This document shows positions 18,073-26,866 of a stretch of DNA of 64,000 nt, in pieces. Numbering within the stretch: the first letter of the stretch is position 1; every line of letters begins with the position of its first letter. Made by a program: the position numbers and the translations under genes. The stretch comes from Gammaproteobacteria bacterium (lineage in GTDB: Bacteria; Pseudomonadota; Gammaproteobacteria; Steroidobacterales; GCA-2729495). The stretch is from the NCBI GenBank assembly GCA_028285245.1, contig JANQPY010000026.1:24697-88696 (forward strand), in the 5' to 3' direction. Below the pieces are notes generated by a model. That model did not search any database and had not been told where the DNA came from. It worked only from the letters and a program-made list of their open reading frames with translations.

Positions 18073-18596
18073 TCGGATCCCGGGATTGCTGGACCAGCCC
18101 CAGCCAGGTCACCGCGGCGGCGAAGCTCCGGCCATAGCGCGAAGCAGGCGTGCCGAAATGCAGCCACGCTGAACACGAGCGGGATGACCGCCTGCACCGG
18201 CCAGATCAGAGTGCGCAGGACGGTTGAGCGCTCGCCGAGCGCAGCCGTCTCAGCCACTACCGCTATGGAAACTCCGGCAAAAGCCAGACAAAAGGCTGCC
18301 ATCAAGCCATCGGCAAGCCGATCAACCACGGGACCCCAGCGTGCTGGCAACCAGCTATCGGCAAATCGCGGCCTGAGGTGCGCATCCTCTGCTGAAGCGA
18401 TACCGAGGCCAAACAAAACCACCAGGATGTTGGCGTAGACGCCTGCCTGGCGAGCCCAGTGCAGTCCGCTGCCCGTGAGTTCCCGGCTGACCACATCGGC
18501 GAACACCACGGCCACCAGCAGGCCAAAGGCCAAGAACGTAACGCGGCGCTCCACCTTCAGGAGCGCTGCCAACGCCGCTGCTGCAGCTGTTCTCAT
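18069..18596 (-). CDS. dctQ: TRAP transporter small permease DctQ
   Basis: A 175-residue protein with four predicted helices. Typical DctQ features are the second-helix segment VVFADVVSRELTGSGLHWA and the ARQAGVYANILVVLFGLGIASAEDAHLR stretch. It partners DctM. Its ATG is preceded by the AT-rich block at 18597-18640 instead of a clear ribosome binding site. Confidence 0.88.
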   Translation of the reverse strand: MRTAAAAALAALLKVERRVTFLAFGLLVAVVFADVVSRELTGSGLHWARQAGVYANILVVLFGLGIASAEDAHLRPRFADSWLPARWGPVVDRLADGLMAAFCLAFAGVSIAVVAETAALGERSTVLRTLIWPVQAVIPLVFSVAAFRHACFALWPELRRRGDLAGAGPAIPGSE

Positions 18597-18639
18597 AAGC
18601 TATAGATCACATTATTATAGTATTGCAAATCTTTGATAA
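18597..18639 (-). promoter_or_regulatory. AT-rich promoter block upstream of dctQM
   Basis: Forty-three very AT-rich bases separate dctQ from the stop of the upstream MFS gene. On the minus strand a perfect TATAAT (plus-strand 18614-18619) lies about 18 bases before the dctQ start. No good -35 is present at 16-18 bases, so either an activator is needed or the hexamer is coincidental. Confidence 0.4.
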
Positions 18640-19890
18640 TTATATTTTTTGCAACGCTATACGTGGAATGAATACCGAGATGACTATCGCCGAGAGCAGC
18701 TGAGTCGCGCCTACCGCGATGAACACGGGACTGTAGCCGTAGAGCTCAATCGTCCAGCCGGCCGCGTAATTGAAACAGGCGCCACCCAGCGCGCCGATAG
18801 CCCCGAACCAGCCCCAGCTCGTGCCAACCACCGCGGGAGGATACAAATCGGCTGGCAACGCGAACAGGTTGGCCGCTTTCCCCTGGATCGCCAGCATCGC
18901 CAGACCAATCAGAGCAATGGCGAGATACGGTGAATCAACCAGCGCTGCCGGCAGTGTCAGCACCACCAGCAGCGCGCCCAGCCAGATGAGCAGCTTGCGC
19001 GAGCGATCCACTGACATGCCGCTGGCAATCAGGCGCCGGCCCAGCCACCCACCACCAAAGCTGCCAATATCGGCGGCCAGAAACGGGATCCACGCAAACA
19101 GGGCGATCTGCCGAATGTCGAAGCCGCGTTCCTGAGCAAGATATAGCGGCAGCCAGGCCACATAAAAGTAAAAAGCGCCGTCGTTAAAAAAGCGGCTGAG
19201 CATCAAACCGCTCATATCCCGCCGCCAAAGGATTCGCGTCAGGCTGACGGGCTTAGCGCTGACCCCGGATGACGGAGACTCAGCCACGGCGATGAGGTCC
19301 GCTTCCGCGCGCGACAGCGTTGGGTGATCGGCGGGCGCGTGGTAGTACCGCTGCCAGATCCACAGCCACAAGAACCCGGCTGCACCAGGCACGAGAAACG
19401 CCCACTGCCATCCGAAACTGATGATGAGCCAGCCAAGCAGCGGCGGAGCGATCAGCGCACCGAGACCTGGACCCATGGTGACAATGCCGACGGCCAGCGA
19501 TCGGTCCCGCTCAGGAAACCATTCCGCAACGGACTTCAGTGCGGCGGGAAAATTCGCCGCCTCTGCGAATCCCAGCAGTGACCTTAGCCCTAAGAAACTC
19601 CAGAACCCGCGGCCTGCTGCACAGAGCATGCCGGCAATACTCCACGCGACGACGGCAATACTGAAAGCCCGCTTCGTACCGATTCGATCGATGATGGGCC
19701 CGGCAATGACGTGGCCGATACCGTAAGCGAACAGAAACGCCGCGCCGATCGCGCCGAAGTCTGATTCTGTGAGCGAAAAAAGCTCAACAATGACCGGAGC
19801 CGCAACGGCGAACGCCTGGCGATCCACATAGTTGATCGTCGTAATCAGGCACAGCAGGATGGCGACCTGCCAGCGCACGGCCAGACGCAC
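18640..19890 (-). CDS. MFS transporter, anion:cation symporter-like
   Basis: A 416-residue twelve-helix carrier opening with ILLCLITTINYVDRQAFAVAAPVI, the signature of the anion:cation symporter (ExuT/phthalate-permease) branch of MFS. Motif A-like GPIIDRIGTKRAFS and the RSLLGFAEAANFPAALKSVAEWFPERDRSLAVG segment also fit that group, which takes up hexuronates, aromatic acids and similar anions. GTG 19890 follows a GGGGGT element. Located upstream of dctQM on the same strand and downstream of the AhpD-like gene, so the four genes may form one uptake operon. Confidence 0.82.
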   Translation of the reverse strand: MRLAVRWQVAILLCLITTINYVDRQAFAVAAPVIVELFSLTESDFGAIGAAFLFAYGIGHVIAGPIIDRIGTKRAFSIAVVAWSIAGMLCAAGRGFWSFLGLRSLLGFAEAANFPAALKSVAEWFPERDRSLAVGIVTMGPGLGALIAPPLLGWLIISFGWQWAFLVPGAAGFLWLWIWQRYYHAPADHPTLSRAEADLIAVAESPSSGVSAKPVSLTRILWRRDMSGLMLSRFFNDGAFYFYVAWLPLYLAQERGFDIRQIALFAWIPFLAADIGSFGGGWLGRRLIASGMSVDRSRKLLIWLGALLVVLTLPAALVDSPYLAIALIGLAMLAIQGKAANLFALPADLYPPAVVGTSWGWFGAIGALGGACFNYAAGWTIELYGYSPVFIAVGATQLLSAIVISVFIPRIALQKI

Positions 19891-19920
19891 GATCAGCGAC
19901 CCCCAGGCTGAAGCGCCATG

Positions 19921-20523
19921 TCAGCCGCCATCAGGGCGATGAATGCCGGGGACCCAACCGCCACCGGCAAGGTGTTCGGCGGCGGCGCGTAACGGCTCTG
20001 CTTCCAGTGTCACCGCAAAACTGGCGTTCCAGCGATTCAGAAACCCGAACAACGCGATGACCCCGCCAATCTCAAGAATCTCCTGCTCGCTGAAGTGGCT
20101 CTCCAGATCCGCAAATTCCTCTGGCGTAACCGCCGCCGGGCTCTGGCCTGCGCCGCGAGCAAAGCGCAGCGCAGCACGCTCGCGGTCTGTGAATGCCGCA
20201 TGGGTTTCGAACTCCCACACCGCGGCAAGCTTGTCCGCATCAATTCCATCTTGTTCCAGGCCATGCGCATTGTGGGCCATGCAATACTGGCAGCCTGCAG
20301 CCGTGCTCACGATCAGCGCGACCAGGCGCTTCAGCTCCATATCCACCGCGCCGGGAACAAAGATCGTGCCCACCAATGGCAGGGTGGCTTGCAGCAGTTC
20401 AGGCCAGCGCGCCATGATCAACACGTCGTTGGGGGTAAAGCCCATCGTTTGACGTGCGTAGTCGAGTATGGGCTTCACCTCTTCGGGTAACGCGCCGGGA
20501 TCCAGAGGCTTGATGCGTGACAT
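19921..20523 (-). CDS. Carboxymuconolactone decarboxylase / AhpD-like protein
   Basis: A 200-residue all-helical protein of the CMD superfamily. The redox motif CQYCMAHNAHGL shows the CxxC plus following His found in AhpD-type peroxidase-related members. It therefore may be an alkylhydroperoxidase-like or thiol-disulfide protein, although many members of this family in catabolic clusters have unknown roles. ATG 20523 has GGGAG six bases upstream. Divergent from the TRAP binding-protein gene with a 61-base spacer, which must carry both promoters. Confidence 0.82.
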   Translation of the reverse strand: MSRIKPLDPGALPEEVKPILDYARQTMGFTPNDVLIMARWPELLQATLPLVGTIFVPGAVDMELKRLVALIVSTAAGCQYCMAHNAHGLEQDGIDADKLAAVWEFETHAAFTDRERAALRFARGAGQSPAAVTPEEFADLESHFSEQEILEIGGVIALFGFLNRWNASFAVTLEAEPLRAAAEHLAGGGWVPGIHRPDGG

Positions 20524-20584
20524 GAAATCTCCCTGTGTTGTTTCAGCGCTCTCGCTGCGCGCCTTGGTGTGGAACTAAATAGAG

Positions 20585-21676
20585 ATGATCCGGCAAATCA
20601 GACGTCAATCTACGCAACCGTCGGGCATTTGCCAACGCGCGGCCGGGATCGTCATCGGCGTATTTTTCATGGTGGGCTTGCACGGGTGTCAATCGCCGGA
20701 CCGATCCGTGGTCCGTGTCGCATCGCTCTCAGCTCCCGGCACCCCGTGGCATGCTGAGTGGCTGCGGTTCCAGGCACGGGTCAATGCAGTCCCCGACAGC
20801 GGGATTGAGCTGGACATGTTCATTGCCGGTCAGCTCGGCAGTGAGGAAACCGTGCTCTCCAATCTCCGGCGCGGCCGCATACAGATCGGCGGCTTCTCCC
20901 TGCATGGCCTGGCCAGCGTGGTGCCAGAACTCAGTGTGTTACTGAGTCCGTACCTGTTCTCATCACGCGCAGAGGTCGACTTTGTCATGGACAACTATTT
21001 GACCGAGATCTTCGTCCAGCTCTTCGCTGAGCAAGGCATCCAACTGTTGCGCTGGAGCGAGGTCGGCTGGAATCACATCTTTTGCCGCGAACCAATTGTT
21101 GAGGCGGTCGACATACAGGGCATTAAGATTCGTGCGTCGTCGGCAACCGGGCCGCAGATCTTTGCGCGCCGCGTGGGCGCGGACAATGTACCGATCAGCT
21201 ATGCGGAGCTGATTACCGGACTGCAGACCGGCCTGGTCGACTGCGGCCAGGGCGGTGTCGGGCTGTACGCGTTAACGGGCATCGCACGCGAAGCACCACA
21301 CCTGACGTTGACGCGGCATATTTTTGATACGGGTTTAATCGTGGCGAACGCGGCCTGGCTGGATGAACTGACAGCGCAACAGCGCGGTGTCCTGTTGGGT
21401 AGCCTGGATCCGGCCACTGACAGCCGGCTGGCACTGCGCGCGGCCCTGCGACGAATCACGGCTGAGGATTTACCGCGCCTGGGTGTCACCCGCTATACGT
21501 TAACCGACGCGCAAGACCAGGTTTGGCGTGACGCGGCCGACGGCAGCATCAGCGAGGTCATTCGGCAAACCGGCGGACGCGCCGCAGAGGTGCTCGCCCT
21601 GATCGAGCAAGGCAAGCGGGCATTCCGTGCACGCCAGCCTGGTGATCGCGCGGAGCCATCTACGCAAGTTCAATAA
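20585..21676 (+). CDS. TRAP transporter substrate-binding protein (DctP-like), predicted lipoprotein
   Basis: A 363-residue periplasmic binding protein of the DctP family. Recognisable parts are VRVASLSAPGTPWHAEWLRFQ, GQLGSEETVLSNLRRGRIQIGGFS, LLSPYLFSSRAEVDFVMD, GIKIRASSATGPQIFARRVGADNVPISYAELITGLQTGLVDCG, the canonical selectivity region with the conserved Arg. Unusually the N-terminus ends in GLHGC (Cys35), which looks like a lipobox, so the receptor may be membrane-tethered instead of free. It presumably feeds the DctQM pair at 16810-18596 although it is on the opposite strand. Confidence 0.85.
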   Translation: MIRQIRRQSTQPSGICQRAAGIVIGVFFMVGLHGCQSPDRSVVRVASLSAPGTPWHAEWLRFQARVNAVPDSGIELDMFIAGQLGSEETVLSNLRRGRIQIGGFSLHGLASVVPELSVLLSPYLFSSRAEVDFVMDNYLTEIFVQLFAEQGIQLLRWSEVGWNHIFCREPIVEAVDIQGIKIRASSATGPQIFARRVGADNVPISYAELITGLQTGLVDCGQGGVGLYALTGIAREAPHLTLTRHIFDTGLIVANAAWLDELTAQQRGVLLGSLDPATDSRLALRAALRRITAEDLPRLGVTRYTLTDAQDQVWRDAADGSISEVIRQTGGRAAEVLALIEQGKRAFRARQPGDRAEPSTQVQ

Positions 21677-21677
21677 C

Positions 21678-22385
21678 TCAATAGGGCAGCGCGTCGCCGG
21701 TGTAGCTGATGACCTGGCCGAGCTGCTCCTCGCTGAGCCTGTCGATGACCCGCACAGCGCTGCGCACGGCTTCTGCCGGCTCGATTTCTGCGTTGGCTCC
21801 GCCCATGTCAGTGCTGGCCCAGCCGGGATGCATGGCGATTGCCAGCACCCCCTGTTGCCGCAGATCTATCGACATTGAGTGCATCAGTGCGTTCACCGCG
21901 GCCTTGCTCGTTCGGTAGGCGTACAGGCCGCCGCTCGTGTTCAGCCCCATGGAACCGACCATACTAGTGAGAGTCACGATGCGCGGCCGGTCACCACGCT
22001 TGAGCTGGGGCAGAAAAGCTTCAGCCATACGCATGGGGCCCAGCAAATTAACGCGCAGCACTTCAAGCCAGTCGTCGTAGTCCACGGCGCCAAAGGCCTG
22101 ATCTTGAATACCGCCTTCAGCAAACCCGACACGCCCAAAGTAACCCGCATTGTTCAACAGAACTTCCAGTGTCTCGTCCGCAAGCACGTGAGCCAGGCGG
22201 GCAACCTCTGCGGCCTCGGCAACGTCCAGTATGTGCCGCTCGACCTGGTTGCTAACCGCCAACTCATCCAGCGCCGGCGAAGACGCCCGGCAAGCGGCGA
22301 AAACGCGCCAGCCTGCCCCTGCATAGTGACGCGCAAACTCCAATCCCAAACCACGATTGGCCCCGGTAATAAGGACGGCTGGCAT
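21678..22385 (-). CDS. Short-chain dehydrogenase/reductase (first of two paralogues)
   Basis: A 235-residue classical-type SDR. TGANRGLG at residues 7-14 binds the nucleotide, NNAG follows near residue 85, and the catalytic pair is Y-R-T-S-K. An in-frame extension to 22526 was rejected: ATG 22385 has AGGAAAG six bases upstream and starts directly with the Rossmann strand. Its stop is one base from the end of the DctP gene (convergent). It resembles the SDR at 24137-24841, and the two flank the aldehyde dehydrogenase. C-factor-like SDRs of this type have diverse carbonyl substrates; none can be named here. Confidence 0.85.
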   Translation of the reverse strand: MPAVLITGANRGLGLEFARHYAGAGWRVFAACRASSPALDELAVSNQVERHILDVAEAAEVARLAHVLADETLEVLLNNAGYFGRVGFAEGGIQDQAFGAVDYDDWLEVLRVNLLGPMRMAEAFLPQLKRGDRPRIVTLTSMVGSMGLNTSGGLYAYRTSKAAVNALMHSMSIDLRQQGVLAIAMHPGWASTDMGGANAEIEPAEAVRSAVRVIDRLSEEQLGQVISYTGDALPY

Positions 22386-22535
22386 GGATGCTTTCCTGGT
22401 ATTAATGAGCCCCCAGTATCGCACCCTGTCGGCTCGATTCGGCCCGGGACTGCGCAGCAACTTGATCGGCCTGCCAGCCGGGCGATATGCTGACCGGCTT
22501 CGCCAGCCCCTGATAACGACCCACAAGGATTACTC

Positions 22536-24044
22536 ATGAGCGCCGCCCCCGAGACCCTCGGCCCTTCTGCCCGGACCCGTGAATACTTAAGCGGCGAACA
22601 CCTGTTGCTGATTAACGGTGAGCGCGTGCCAGCAGCTTCCGGCGACAAAATCGAAGTGCAGGACCCGGCGAGCGAAGACATCGTCACCAGCGTAGCCGGC
22701 GCCGGTGCCGAAGATATTGACCGCGCCGTTGCAGCGGCGCGCGCTGCACTCAAGGGCGAATGGTCGAAACTCACTTCTTACGAGCGCGCGCGGCTCATGC
22801 TGAAGTTTGCTGATGAGATCGACGCCAACATTGCCCAGATCGCCGAGCTGGAGGTTCTGGAAAACGGACTGCCGCGGATGATCTCGGAGTTCACCGTCGC
22901 CAAGTTCGGCGCCGAGTTCATGCGCTACTTCGCCGGGTGGACGAACAAGATTCATGGCAAGACGATCCCGGTATCCCCCATGGATGCGGCCAACGGCGAA
23001 ACGCTGACGTACACACGACGTGAACCTATCGGCGTGGTGGGTGCCATCACCCCGTGGAACGCCCCGCTCGCGATGGCGATTCTTAAGCTGGCACCAGTGC
23101 TGGCAACCGGGTGCACCATCGTTTTGAAACCCGCCGAGCTAACCCCGCTCGTGGCGCTCTATCTGGGCGAGCTGGCCCACAAGGTAGGCTTCCCACCGGG
23201 CGTCATCAATGTAGTGCCCGGCTATGGGCACACCGCAGGTGCAGCGCTGGCTGAACACCCGGACGTCGACAAAATCTCCTTCACCGGCTCGACCGCCGTG
23301 GGTAAGAAGATCATCGAGGCCTCTACGGGCAACCTGAAGAAAGTCACGCTGGAGCTGGGCGGAAAGTCTCCGTTTGTCGTGTTCCCCGATGCGGATCTCG
23401 AGCGGGTTATCCCGGGCGCGGTGCGTGGCTGCTTTTTCCTGCAGGGTCAGAACTGCATGGCCAGCACACGGCTGTTCGTGCACGAAGATGTCTTCGACAA
23501 CGTCGTAGAAGGCGTCGCAGGAGGTGTTGGCCAGATGCCGATCGGTCCTGGCCTCGATCCGAATTCGCTGCTGGGCCCGCTCATCTCAGGCGACCAGCGC
23601 AGCCGCGTCATGGAATTTGTCGATGCCGGCAAATCAAGTGATGCGGAGCTGGTGTGTGGCGGAGAGGCTTTGCCGGGTCGCGGCTTTTTCATGCAGCCAA
23701 CTCTGTTCTCGCGCACCAACATGGATATGAAAATCGCTCGCGAGGAAATCTTCGGCCCTGTGCTGTGCGTACAATCCTTTAGCGACTCGGAACTACAGGC
23801 TGTTGCTGATGAGGCCAACGCAACCGTTTACGGTCTGTCAGGCAGCGTCTGGACGCGTGATATCTCTGTGGCCCATAAAATGGCAGCCATGATTGATTCC
23901 GGCCAGGTCAGCATCAACTGCCATGCCGCAGTCGATCCGGCCGTGCCGTTCGGCGGCAACAAGCAGTCCGGCTGGGGACGCGAGTTCGGCGAGGAAGGAC
24001 TCGATCCTTACCTCAAAACCAAGGCCACAACCGTCCTCTTCTAA
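22536..24044 (+). CDS. NAD(P)-dependent aldehyde dehydrogenase
   Basis: A 502-residue ALDH of standard length. Key motifs: PWNAPLAMAILKLAPVLATGCTIVLKPAE, FTGSTAVGKKI, the catalytic Glu in LELGGKSPFVVF, the nucleophile in QGQNCMAS, and EEIFGPVLCV. The ending includes PFGGNKQSGWGREFGEEGLDPYLKTKA, as in the betaine/aromatic aldehyde group. It oxidises an aldehyde to an acid in the cytosol; substrate is unknown. Ribosome binding site AAGGATT is ten bases before the ATG. A terminator hairpin lies downstream. Confidence 0.93.
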   Translation: MSAAPETLGPSARTREYLSGEHLLLINGERVPAASGDKIEVQDPASEDIVTSVAGAGAEDIDRAVAAARAALKGEWSKLTSYERARLMLKFADEIDANIAQIAELEVLENGLPRMISEFTVAKFGAEFMRYFAGWTNKIHGKTIPVSPMDAANGETLTYTRREPIGVVGAITPWNAPLAMAILKLAPVLATGCTIVLKPAELTPLVALYLGELAHKVGFPPGVINVVPGYGHTAGAALAEHPDVDKISFTGSTAVGKKIIEASTGNLKKVTLELGGKSPFVVFPDADLERVIPGAVRGCFFLQGQNCMASTRLFVHEDVFDNVVEGVAGGVGQMPIGPGLDPNSLLGPLISGDQRSRVMEFVDAGKSSDAELVCGGEALPGRGFFMQPTLFSRTNMDMKIAREEIFGPVLCVQSFSDSELQAVADEANATVYGLSGSVWTRDISVAHKMAAMIDSGQVSINCHAAVDPAVPFGGNKQSGWGREFGEEGLDPYLKTKATTVLF

Positions 24045-24100
24045 AGTCCCCAAAAGACCCTCAGCCGGTCCGATACTTCGTTGCGGAACGGCTCGTCTCA

Positions 24101-24120
24101 CCCTCGCCTGAGGGCTTTTT
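24101..24120 (+). terminator. Rho-independent terminator after the aldehyde dehydrogenase gene
   Basis: CCCTC at 24101-24105 pairs with GAGGG at 24110-24114 around the loop GCCT, followed by C and five T. A longer-range CCCTCAG/CTGAGGG pairing from 24058 could extend it. It lies 57 bases after the ALDH stop and just before the stop of the convergent SDR gene. Confidence 0.6.
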
Positions 24121-24136
24121 GAAGTTACGGCGCGAC

Positions 24137-24841
24137 TCACCAGGGTACGTTTTCGCCGAATCGATCGATACATCGACCGCTGTCCGCCAGAGTGAGCTGA
24201 GCGAACACTGCCTGCTGTGCCTGCACGCTCTCCACAGTCTTGACCGGTGCGCCGTCGCCACCCAGTTCGGTGTCACACCATCCAGGCGCCATTGACACAC
24301 AGATAATGTCCTTCCATTCAGCCGCCATACCCCGCATGAGCATGTTCAGGCCCGCCTTGCTCGAGCGATAGGCGTACGCGTTTCCCGACTGATTGTCGGT
24401 GATTGAGCCCAGTCCGCTGGCCAGCATCACGAGCAGCGGACGCTGAGCGCGGCGTAGCTGCGCCTGCAGCGCAACCGCGACCGCAAACGGCGACAACAGG
24501 TTCACTTCGAGAATCTGCCGCCAGATGCCGTAATCCATGTTCTCGAGACTCTGATATGCCATACCTTCAGGCGCGCCCTGCGGCCCGAAAGTGCCGGCGT
24601 TGTTCAGCAGAACGTCGATTGGCTCATCACCCAGTTTGCTGGCTAATGCGCTGATTGCGCCATGGTCGGTGACGTCCAGCGCCATCCGCCGCAGGCGTTC
24701 ACTTGCCCCAAGCGCTTTGAGGCTAGCAGCATCTGGATTTCGTGCGCAGGCAATGACGCGCCAACCTTGCCCGAGGTACTGCCTGGTGTGCTCCAGCCCG
24801 ATGCCGCGATTGGCACCCGTGATCAGCACCGTACCGGGCAC
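24137..24841 (-). CDS. Short-chain dehydrogenase/reductase (second paralogue)
   Basis: A 234-residue SDR with TGANRGIG at residues 8-15, NNAGTFGP near residue 83 and the catalytic Y-R-S-S-K. Same size and layout as the SDR at 21678-22385, including the -LITGANRG- opening and the APGW / HPGW motif after the active site. GTG start at 24841 abuts the TAG of the aldo/keto reductase gene with no spacer, so it is translated by coupling in a two-gene operon. It probably reduces or oxidises a small carbonyl or alcohol; the substrate is unknown. Confidence 0.85.
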   Translation of the reverse strand: MPGTVLITGANRGIGLEHTRQYLGQGWRVIACARNPDAASLKALGASERLRRMALDVTDHGAISALASKLGDEPIDVLLNNAGTFGPQGAPEGMAYQSLENMDYGIWRQILEVNLLSPFAVAVALQAQLRRAQRPLLVMLASGLGSITDNQSGNAYAYRSSKAGLNMLMRGMAAEWKDIICVSMAPGWCDTELGGDGAPVKTVESVQAQQAVFAQLTLADSGRCIDRFGENVPW

Positions 24842-25894
24842 CTAGAGGATGCCCCAGCGGCGAGACGCGCTGCGCTGCTCACCAAACATCATGCGCTGGA
24901 AAAAGTCGCCGTCCAGCAAGCCAATCGGATACTGCGAGGGCGGCGGCACCAGGTCATTCAGCCGCTGCATCATTTCCGCCGGTACAGAGACATCAACGGC
25001 CTTCAGGTTGTCCGCAAGCTGCGTTTGCCGGCGCGCGCCGATGATCGGGATGACTGGCGATGGCCGCTGCAGCATCCAGGCCAATGCCAGCTGCGCTGAT
25101 GTGCAGTCCAGCTCGCCAGCCATCGCCGCCAGCGCTTCGGCCACCGCCAGCTTCGCCTCGTCCAGCCCGAGGCTACCCTGTCCGCCGCCGGCCAGCCGGG
25201 CACCTTCGCGCTGCGCCGGATCAGCGCTCGCATTGAACTTGCCGGTTAGTACGCCGCCGGCGAGTGGGCTCCAGGCCGTCACGGCCATATCCTGGGCCGC
25301 GGCGAGCTCGAAGTAGTCCCGCTCAATGTTCCGCTCGATCAGGTTGTAGTGGAGCTGCAGGGCTGTGAAGGGCGTGAGCCCGCGCTCATTTGCCAAGACA
25401 TTCGCTGCGGAAACCACCCAGGCGGGGGCATTGCTGATCGCGATGTGCAGGATCTTGCCGGCGCGGACCTGATCGTCCAGCGCGCGCATGGTCTCGGCCA
25501 GCGGCGTGCCACGATCCCACCCGTGTACCCAGTACAAATCGATGTAATCGGTGCCGAGCCGCCGGAGACTGGCATCCAGCGACTGCACCAGGTTCTTGCG
25601 CTGATTGCCCCCGGCGTTCGGGTCGCTCAGATCGGTGCTCAGACTGTACTTGCTCGCGAGCACCAGACGGCCGCGGTCGGCACTGATAAATTCACCCAAC
25701 ATCCGTTCGCTGGTGCCGCGCGAGTAAATGTCTGCGGTATCGATGAAGTTTCCGCCCGCATTGATGAAGCCGTCGTAAACCTGCCGGCATTCTTCTGCGG
25801 ATGCACCAAAACCGGACTCTTCGCCAAAGGTCATGGCACCAAGACAAAGTTCGGAGACTTTCAGGCCACTGCGGCCGAGATCAAGATATCGCAT
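24842..25894 (-). CDS. Aldo/keto reductase
   Basis: A 350-residue (alpha/beta)8 NADPH-dependent oxidoreductase. The start MRYLDLGRSGLKVSELCLGAMTFG at 25894 is standard for the YajO/Tas-like AKR group, so an upstream extension to 25957 was not used. Catalytic tetrad: Asp and Tyr in FIDTADIYSRG, Lys in LASKYSL, His in YWVHGWD. The C-terminal coenzyme-binding part has PIIGARRQTQLADNL. First gene of an operon with the SDR that follows without spacer. Confidence 0.9.
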   Translation of the reverse strand: MRYLDLGRSGLKVSELCLGAMTFGEESGFGASAEECRQVYDGFINAGGNFIDTADIYSRGTSERMLGEFISADRGRLVLASKYSLSTDLSDPNAGGNQRKNLVQSLDASLRRLGTDYIDLYWVHGWDRGTPLAETMRALDDQVRAGKILHIAISNAPAWVVSAANVLANERGLTPFTALQLHYNLIERNIERDYFELAAAQDMAVTAWSPLAGGVLTGKFNASADPAQREGARLAGGGQGSLGLDEAKLAVAEALAAMAGELDCTSAQLALAWMLQRPSPVIPIIGARRQTQLADNLKAVDVSVPAEMMQRLNDLVPPPSQYPIGLLDGDFFQRMMFGEQRSASRRWGIL

Positions 25895-26021
25895 CGTTCG
25901 TTTTCCTGTTGAGTTGTACGCACCGCGGTTTTTGCACTCAAACCCGGACTGCACCACACTACCCGCTTTCGGCCACCAATGAGCCGGCGCTACCGGCCAG
26001 GCTTACAAAGGGAATAGAAGA

Positions 26022-26855
26022 ATGTCTGATCTAATGGAACTTACCGGCATTAGCATGGAAATGGCGCAGCAGTTTGCAATCAACCTGGCCATCGCACTTG
26101 CTATTTTCATTATTGGGCGGTGGGTTGCCAAAATCGTGACAGGCATTGCCCGACGCATCATGCAGCGCGCAAACCTTGAGGATACCCTCGAAAAATTCCT
26201 CTGCAACCTGCTCTATGCAGTGCTGATGGCCGTGGTCGTGATTGCGACCATTGGCCAGCTGGGCATAGAGACGACTTCGCTGCTTGCAGTGCTCGGTGCC
26301 GCCGGCCTTGCGATCGGCCTGGCATTACAGGGCTCGCTGTCCAATTTCGCCGCTGGCGTCCTTATCGTGGCGTTTCGCCCATACAAGGTGGGTGACGTTA
26401 TTGAGGCAAGCGGCATCACGGGTAAGGTCGAAGAGGTCCAGATCTTCACGACCGTGCTCAAATCCCCGGACAACAAAAAGATCATTATTCCGAATTCGCA
26501 GGTGATGAACGCTGAAATCATCAACTACACGGCGAATGGCACAAGGCGAGTAGATCTCGTGGCTGGCTGTGGTTACGACGATGACCTGGACAAGGTCCGC
26601 GCCGCGCTGGAGGCTGTGGTTGCTGCCGAGGACCGGATACTCCCGGAACCGGCCACTACTATCGCGATCTCTGAACTGGCCGATAGTAGCGTTAACTTTG
26701 TGGTGCGCCCGTGGGTGAAGAACGAGGACTACTGGGACGTATACTTTGGCCTAACCGAGGCGATCAAGAAGCGGTTTGACCAGGACGGACTGTCCATTCC
26801 GTTCCCACAACGTGACGTGCACGTCTATCAGCACTCAACAGAAACCGGCGGCTAG
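26022..26855 (+). CDS. mscS: Small-conductance mechanosensitive channel MscS
   Basis: A 277-residue MscS of standard size. Three membrane helices: about residues 17-37, 60-83 and the pore helix about 88-115, with the Gly/Ala-packed sequence GAAGLAIGLALQGSLSNFAAG typical of the pore. The beta domain opens with RPYKVGDVIEASGITGKVEEVQIFTTVL and IIPNSQVMNAEIINYT. It relieves turgor on hypo-osmotic shock by forming a heptamer in the inner membrane. A GGGAATAGAAGA binding site precedes the ATG. It converges with the cytochrome c gene (gap 11 bases). Confidence 0.93.
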   Translation: MSDLMELTGISMEMAQQFAINLAIALAIFIIGRWVAKIVTGIARRIMQRANLEDTLEKFLCNLLYAVLMAVVVIATIGQLGIETTSLLAVLGAAGLAIGLALQGSLSNFAAGVLIVAFRPYKVGDVIEASGITGKVEEVQIFTTVLKSPDNKKIIIPNSQVMNAEIINYTANGTRRVDLVAGCGYDDDLDKVRAALEAVVAAEDRILPEPATTIAISELADSSVNFVVRPWVKNEDYWDVYFGLTEAIKKRFDQDGLSIPFPQRDVHVYQHSTETGG

Positions 26856-26866
26856 TCTAACCTGCC

